From an uncultured Holophagaceae bacterium (lineage in GTDB: Bacteria; Acidobacteriota; Holophagae; Holophagales; Holophagaceae): a DNA stretch of 6,060 nt. The position numbers were made by a program, and so were the translations under genes. The DNA is taken from assembly GCA_903927605.1 (NCBI GenBank), contig CAIYNT010000282.1, positions 1 to 6,060 on the forward strand, in the 5' to 3' direction. The notes below the pieces were generated by a model that worked only from the letters and a program-made list of their open reading frames with translations, ran no database searches and was not told the origin of the DNA. Shown one piece after another: positions 5,364-6,060 of this stretch. The first letter of the stretch is position 1, and each line of letters starts with the position of its first letter.

Positions 5364-5484
5364 CGATAACCTTCCGCTCAACTCGGACCCCGCCCGCGCT
5401 GTCTTCCGCTCTTTCTCTTCATTCCGCTTCCTCGGCTTCGTTCACCGCCTCGGTGCAGGCGGGGCCGGTTAGCTCGATAGAGGC
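5364..5484 (+). repeat. attC-like imperfect palindrome (possible integron cassette recombination site)
   Basis: The left arm reads CGATAAC, five bases, GCTCAACT, then CGGACCCCGCC. The right arm reads GGCGGGGCC then GGTTAGCTCGATAG. CCCCGCC (5388-5394) pairs perfectly with GGCGGGG (5458-5464). GCTCAAC (5376-5382) pairs with GTTAGC (5468-5473) except for one unpaired C, mirroring the single extrahelical base of genuine attC sites. The R''-like box, spacer and L'' lengths of 7, 5 and 8 fit the usual layout. Against it, the expected GTTRRRY core after the right arm is missing (GAGGCC is found there), so it would be a decayed site. No integrase gene is in the window. Confidence 0.4.
5451..5474 (+). 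repeat. 24-bp direct repeat, copy 1 (right arm of attC-like site)
   Basis: Matches 5743-5766 at 23 of 24 positions, the difference being G5467 against A5759. The repeat ends in GTTAGCT and contains the GC-rich arm of the palindrome described at 5364-5484. Confidence 0.85.
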
Positions 5485-5566
5485 CATTCTCCACGCCGCT
5501 GGGCCAGTAGGGTAGGTCGAGGGGTCCTATTTAGGGCCTGGCCCCTTCTTGGCGCAACGGTGAGTA

Positions 5567-5602
5567 CCCCTTCGAAGCCCCTTCGAAGCCCCATCGAAGG
5601 GG
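5567..5602. repeat. Three 11-bp tandem repeats with an internal hairpin
   Basis: CCCCTTCGAAG occurs twice in a row (5567-5577, 5578-5588), followed by CCCCATCGAAG (5589-5599) and GGG. CCCCTTCGA of either of the first two units is exactly complementary to TCGAAGGGG (5594-5602), giving two alternative 9-bp stems. They immediately precede the Rha-like fragment and may mark the recombination point at which its start was lost. Confidence 0.8.
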
Positions 5603-5605
5603 TTT

Positions 5606-5728
5606 GATCTTCGGAGCGATGGCACCGGGGTCGAACACAAGAACGTGTTGGATTTGATCCGCACCCACGAGCCCAAGCTGGAGGGATTTGGAGAAGTCGC
5701 GTTTCAAACGCGGCTTAACACCCAAGGG
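5606..5728 (+). pseudogene. Fragment of a Rha-family phage regulatory protein
   Basis: A frame open from 5564 to a TAG at 5762 encodes SDGTGVEHKNVLDLIRTHE then PKLEGFGEVAFQTR. This matches the pattern I know from the N-terminal part of Rha/antirepressor proteins (VEHKN--ELI-, then LE-FG-V-FET), a domain of phage regulators acting on host or phage DNA. There is no ATG, GTG or TTG in a useful position, the residues that normally precede this motif are replaced by the 11-bp tandem repeats, and the downstream part (after TRLNTQG) runs into the 24-bp repeat and stops. Both ends are therefore missing and it cannot be functional. It indicates a prophage or phage-derived segment once stood here. Assigned by pattern memory, not by a search. 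Confidence 0.55.
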
Positions 5729-5742
5729 TCCCCTTCCTGCTC

Positions 5743-5779
5743 CGGTGCAGGCGGGGCCAGTTAGCTTTCTTCGTTAGGC
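5743..5779 (+). repeat. 24-bp direct repeat, copy 2, followed by a perfect GTTAGGC core
   Basis: Copy 2 of the repeat (5743-5766) is followed after six bases by GTTAGGC (5773-5779), which satisfies the GTTRRRY core of an attC right end with the usual spacing from GTTAGCT. The matching left arm is absent: upstream lies the Rha-like fragment instead. It looks like the right half of a site whose left half was lost. The two copies start 292 bases apart, about one small gene cassette. Confidence 0.45.
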
Positions 5780-5828
5780 GTCTCAGGATGAATGATATTC
5801 TTCAGGTTAAATCGAATTAAAAACAATT

Positions 5829-6060
5829 TTAAGTGGCCTTAAAAGAATTACTTAGATGTGATCTATGATGATTAAAATTAATTACATTAGCTCCTATTCT
5901 GGAGAGATGCACATAAAGATCTGAATCTACGGTAAGAAATACACATTTAAGTCGGCGAAGGTAAGCGATCCCGCTATCTGTTAATCCCAGTCGGGTAAAA
6001 ATAGGTTCTTGGACAGCGTGGACAGAAAGAACAGGCTCTTCCTTCAATTGCATTGAAGCG
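5829..6060 (-). CDS. PIN-domain protein, C-terminal fragment (cut by window edge)
   Basis: Read on the minus strand, the frame is open from the window edge to TAA at 5831-5829, giving the last 76 or so residues; the Met at 6053 is probably internal. LGLTDSGIAYLRR, KCVFLTVDSDLYVHLSRIGA and NVINFNHHR match the end of a PIN fold: the Asp of LTDSGI and the Asp residues of LTVDSDL fit the later acidic metal-binding positions, and VINFNHHR is the typical last strand. PIN proteins are Mg2+/Mn2+-dependent RNases, often VapC-like toxins. The first catalytic Asp lies outside the window, as would any antitoxin gene. The DNA is far more AT-rich than the Nudix operon, suggesting a separate origin. Confidence 0.65.
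   Translation of the reverse strand, partial: ASMQLKEEPVLSVHAVQEPIFTRLGLTDSGIAYLRRLKCVFLTVDSDLYVHLSRIGANVINFNHHRSHLSNSFKAT

Larger units (their letters stand above)
5076..5605. other. Stretch without a convincing gene: hairpins, direct repeats and palindromes
   Basis: Open frames here are rich in Ser, Thr, Pro and Arg, lack ribosome sites and match nothing I know. The stretch instead has structure. Two mutually exclusive hairpins share 5198-5218 (GGGTGT with ACACCC, or TCGGGT with ACCCGA). CCTCC pairs with GGAGG just downstream. An 11-bp direct repeat lies at 5297-5338, an attC-like palindrome at 5364-5484 and 11-bp tandem repeats from 5567. It looks like non-coding recombination debris. Confidence 0.5.

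Noticed and set aside
5160..5369. 69-aa frame from a TTG, ending at the TAA in the attC-like left arm
   Set aside because: Ending in an attC R'' box is typical of cassette genes, but the start is weak, no ribosome site is present and the protein resembles nothing known. Kept only as a remark for the attC hypothesis.
5096..5515. 139-aa plus-strand frame
   Set aside because: Ser/Thr/Ala/Pro-rich composition, no ribosome site, and it reads through the palindromic arms at 5376-5473. Likely non-coding.
5713..5719. GCTTAAC as the left (R'') box of an attC ending at GTTAGGC 5779
   Set aside because: It fits RYYYAAC and nearly complements GTTAGGC, but it lies inside the Rha-like coding fragment (TRLNT) and the bases between do not pair as L''/L'. 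Probably chance.

Overview
The window looks like an accessory, gene-traffic region of a GC-rich bacterial chromosome or large plasmid. The main genes are strongly GC-rich at third codon positions, while 299-560 and 5790-6060 are clearly more AT-rich. Nothing here fixes the taxon. GC-rich proteobacteria or Acidobacteriota would fit, but this is only an impression.

Layout: the window opens with the C-terminal end of a C5-cytosine DNA methyltransferase (2-298). Next is the 5' part of a Nudix-like gene (496-745) that is dead twice over: an in-frame TAG at codon 32, and a complete IS5-type insertion sequence (746-2233, intact transposase 799-2205) inserted at codon 83-84. The insertion has 16-bp inverted ends and a perfect 8-bp target duplication. 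A few codons of the broken gene resume after the element. A small 71-residue gene of unknown function follows (2356-2571), then a coding-like stretch with no normal start codon (from 2568). These converge on a minus-strand XRE-type regulator (2741-2983).

The intact core of the window is a regulator-plus-operon unit: the XRE gene is divergent from a large two-part protein (3145-4731) with a Nudix domain in its N-terminal half. This is followed 3 bases later by a 103-residue protein (4735-5046). The intact Nudix gene is a paralogue of the IS-disrupted one: the first 89 codons align without a gap, about 44% identical by eye count. The two genes also share upstream DNA at matching distance from the start, including a TGGAC-N7-GTCCA type palindrome and a possible -10 box. 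The pair therefore looks like an old duplication of a regulated module, of which one copy survives.

From 5047 to about 5790 there is no convincing complete gene. The stretch holds hairpins, direct repeats, an attC-like imperfect palindrome (5364-5484), a second copy of its 24-bp right arm next to a perfect GTTAGGC core (5743-5779), and a headless and tailless fragment of a Rha-type phage regulator (about 5606-5728) preceded by three 11-bp tandem repeats. It reads as recombination debris, possibly of integron-cassette origin. The window closes with the C-terminal end of a PIN-domain protein on the minus strand (5829-6060), in AT-rich DNA.

The best candidate for something undescribed is the XRE / Nudix-fusion / 103-aa module with its duplicated control region. 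Its biochemical role cannot be read from sequence alone.
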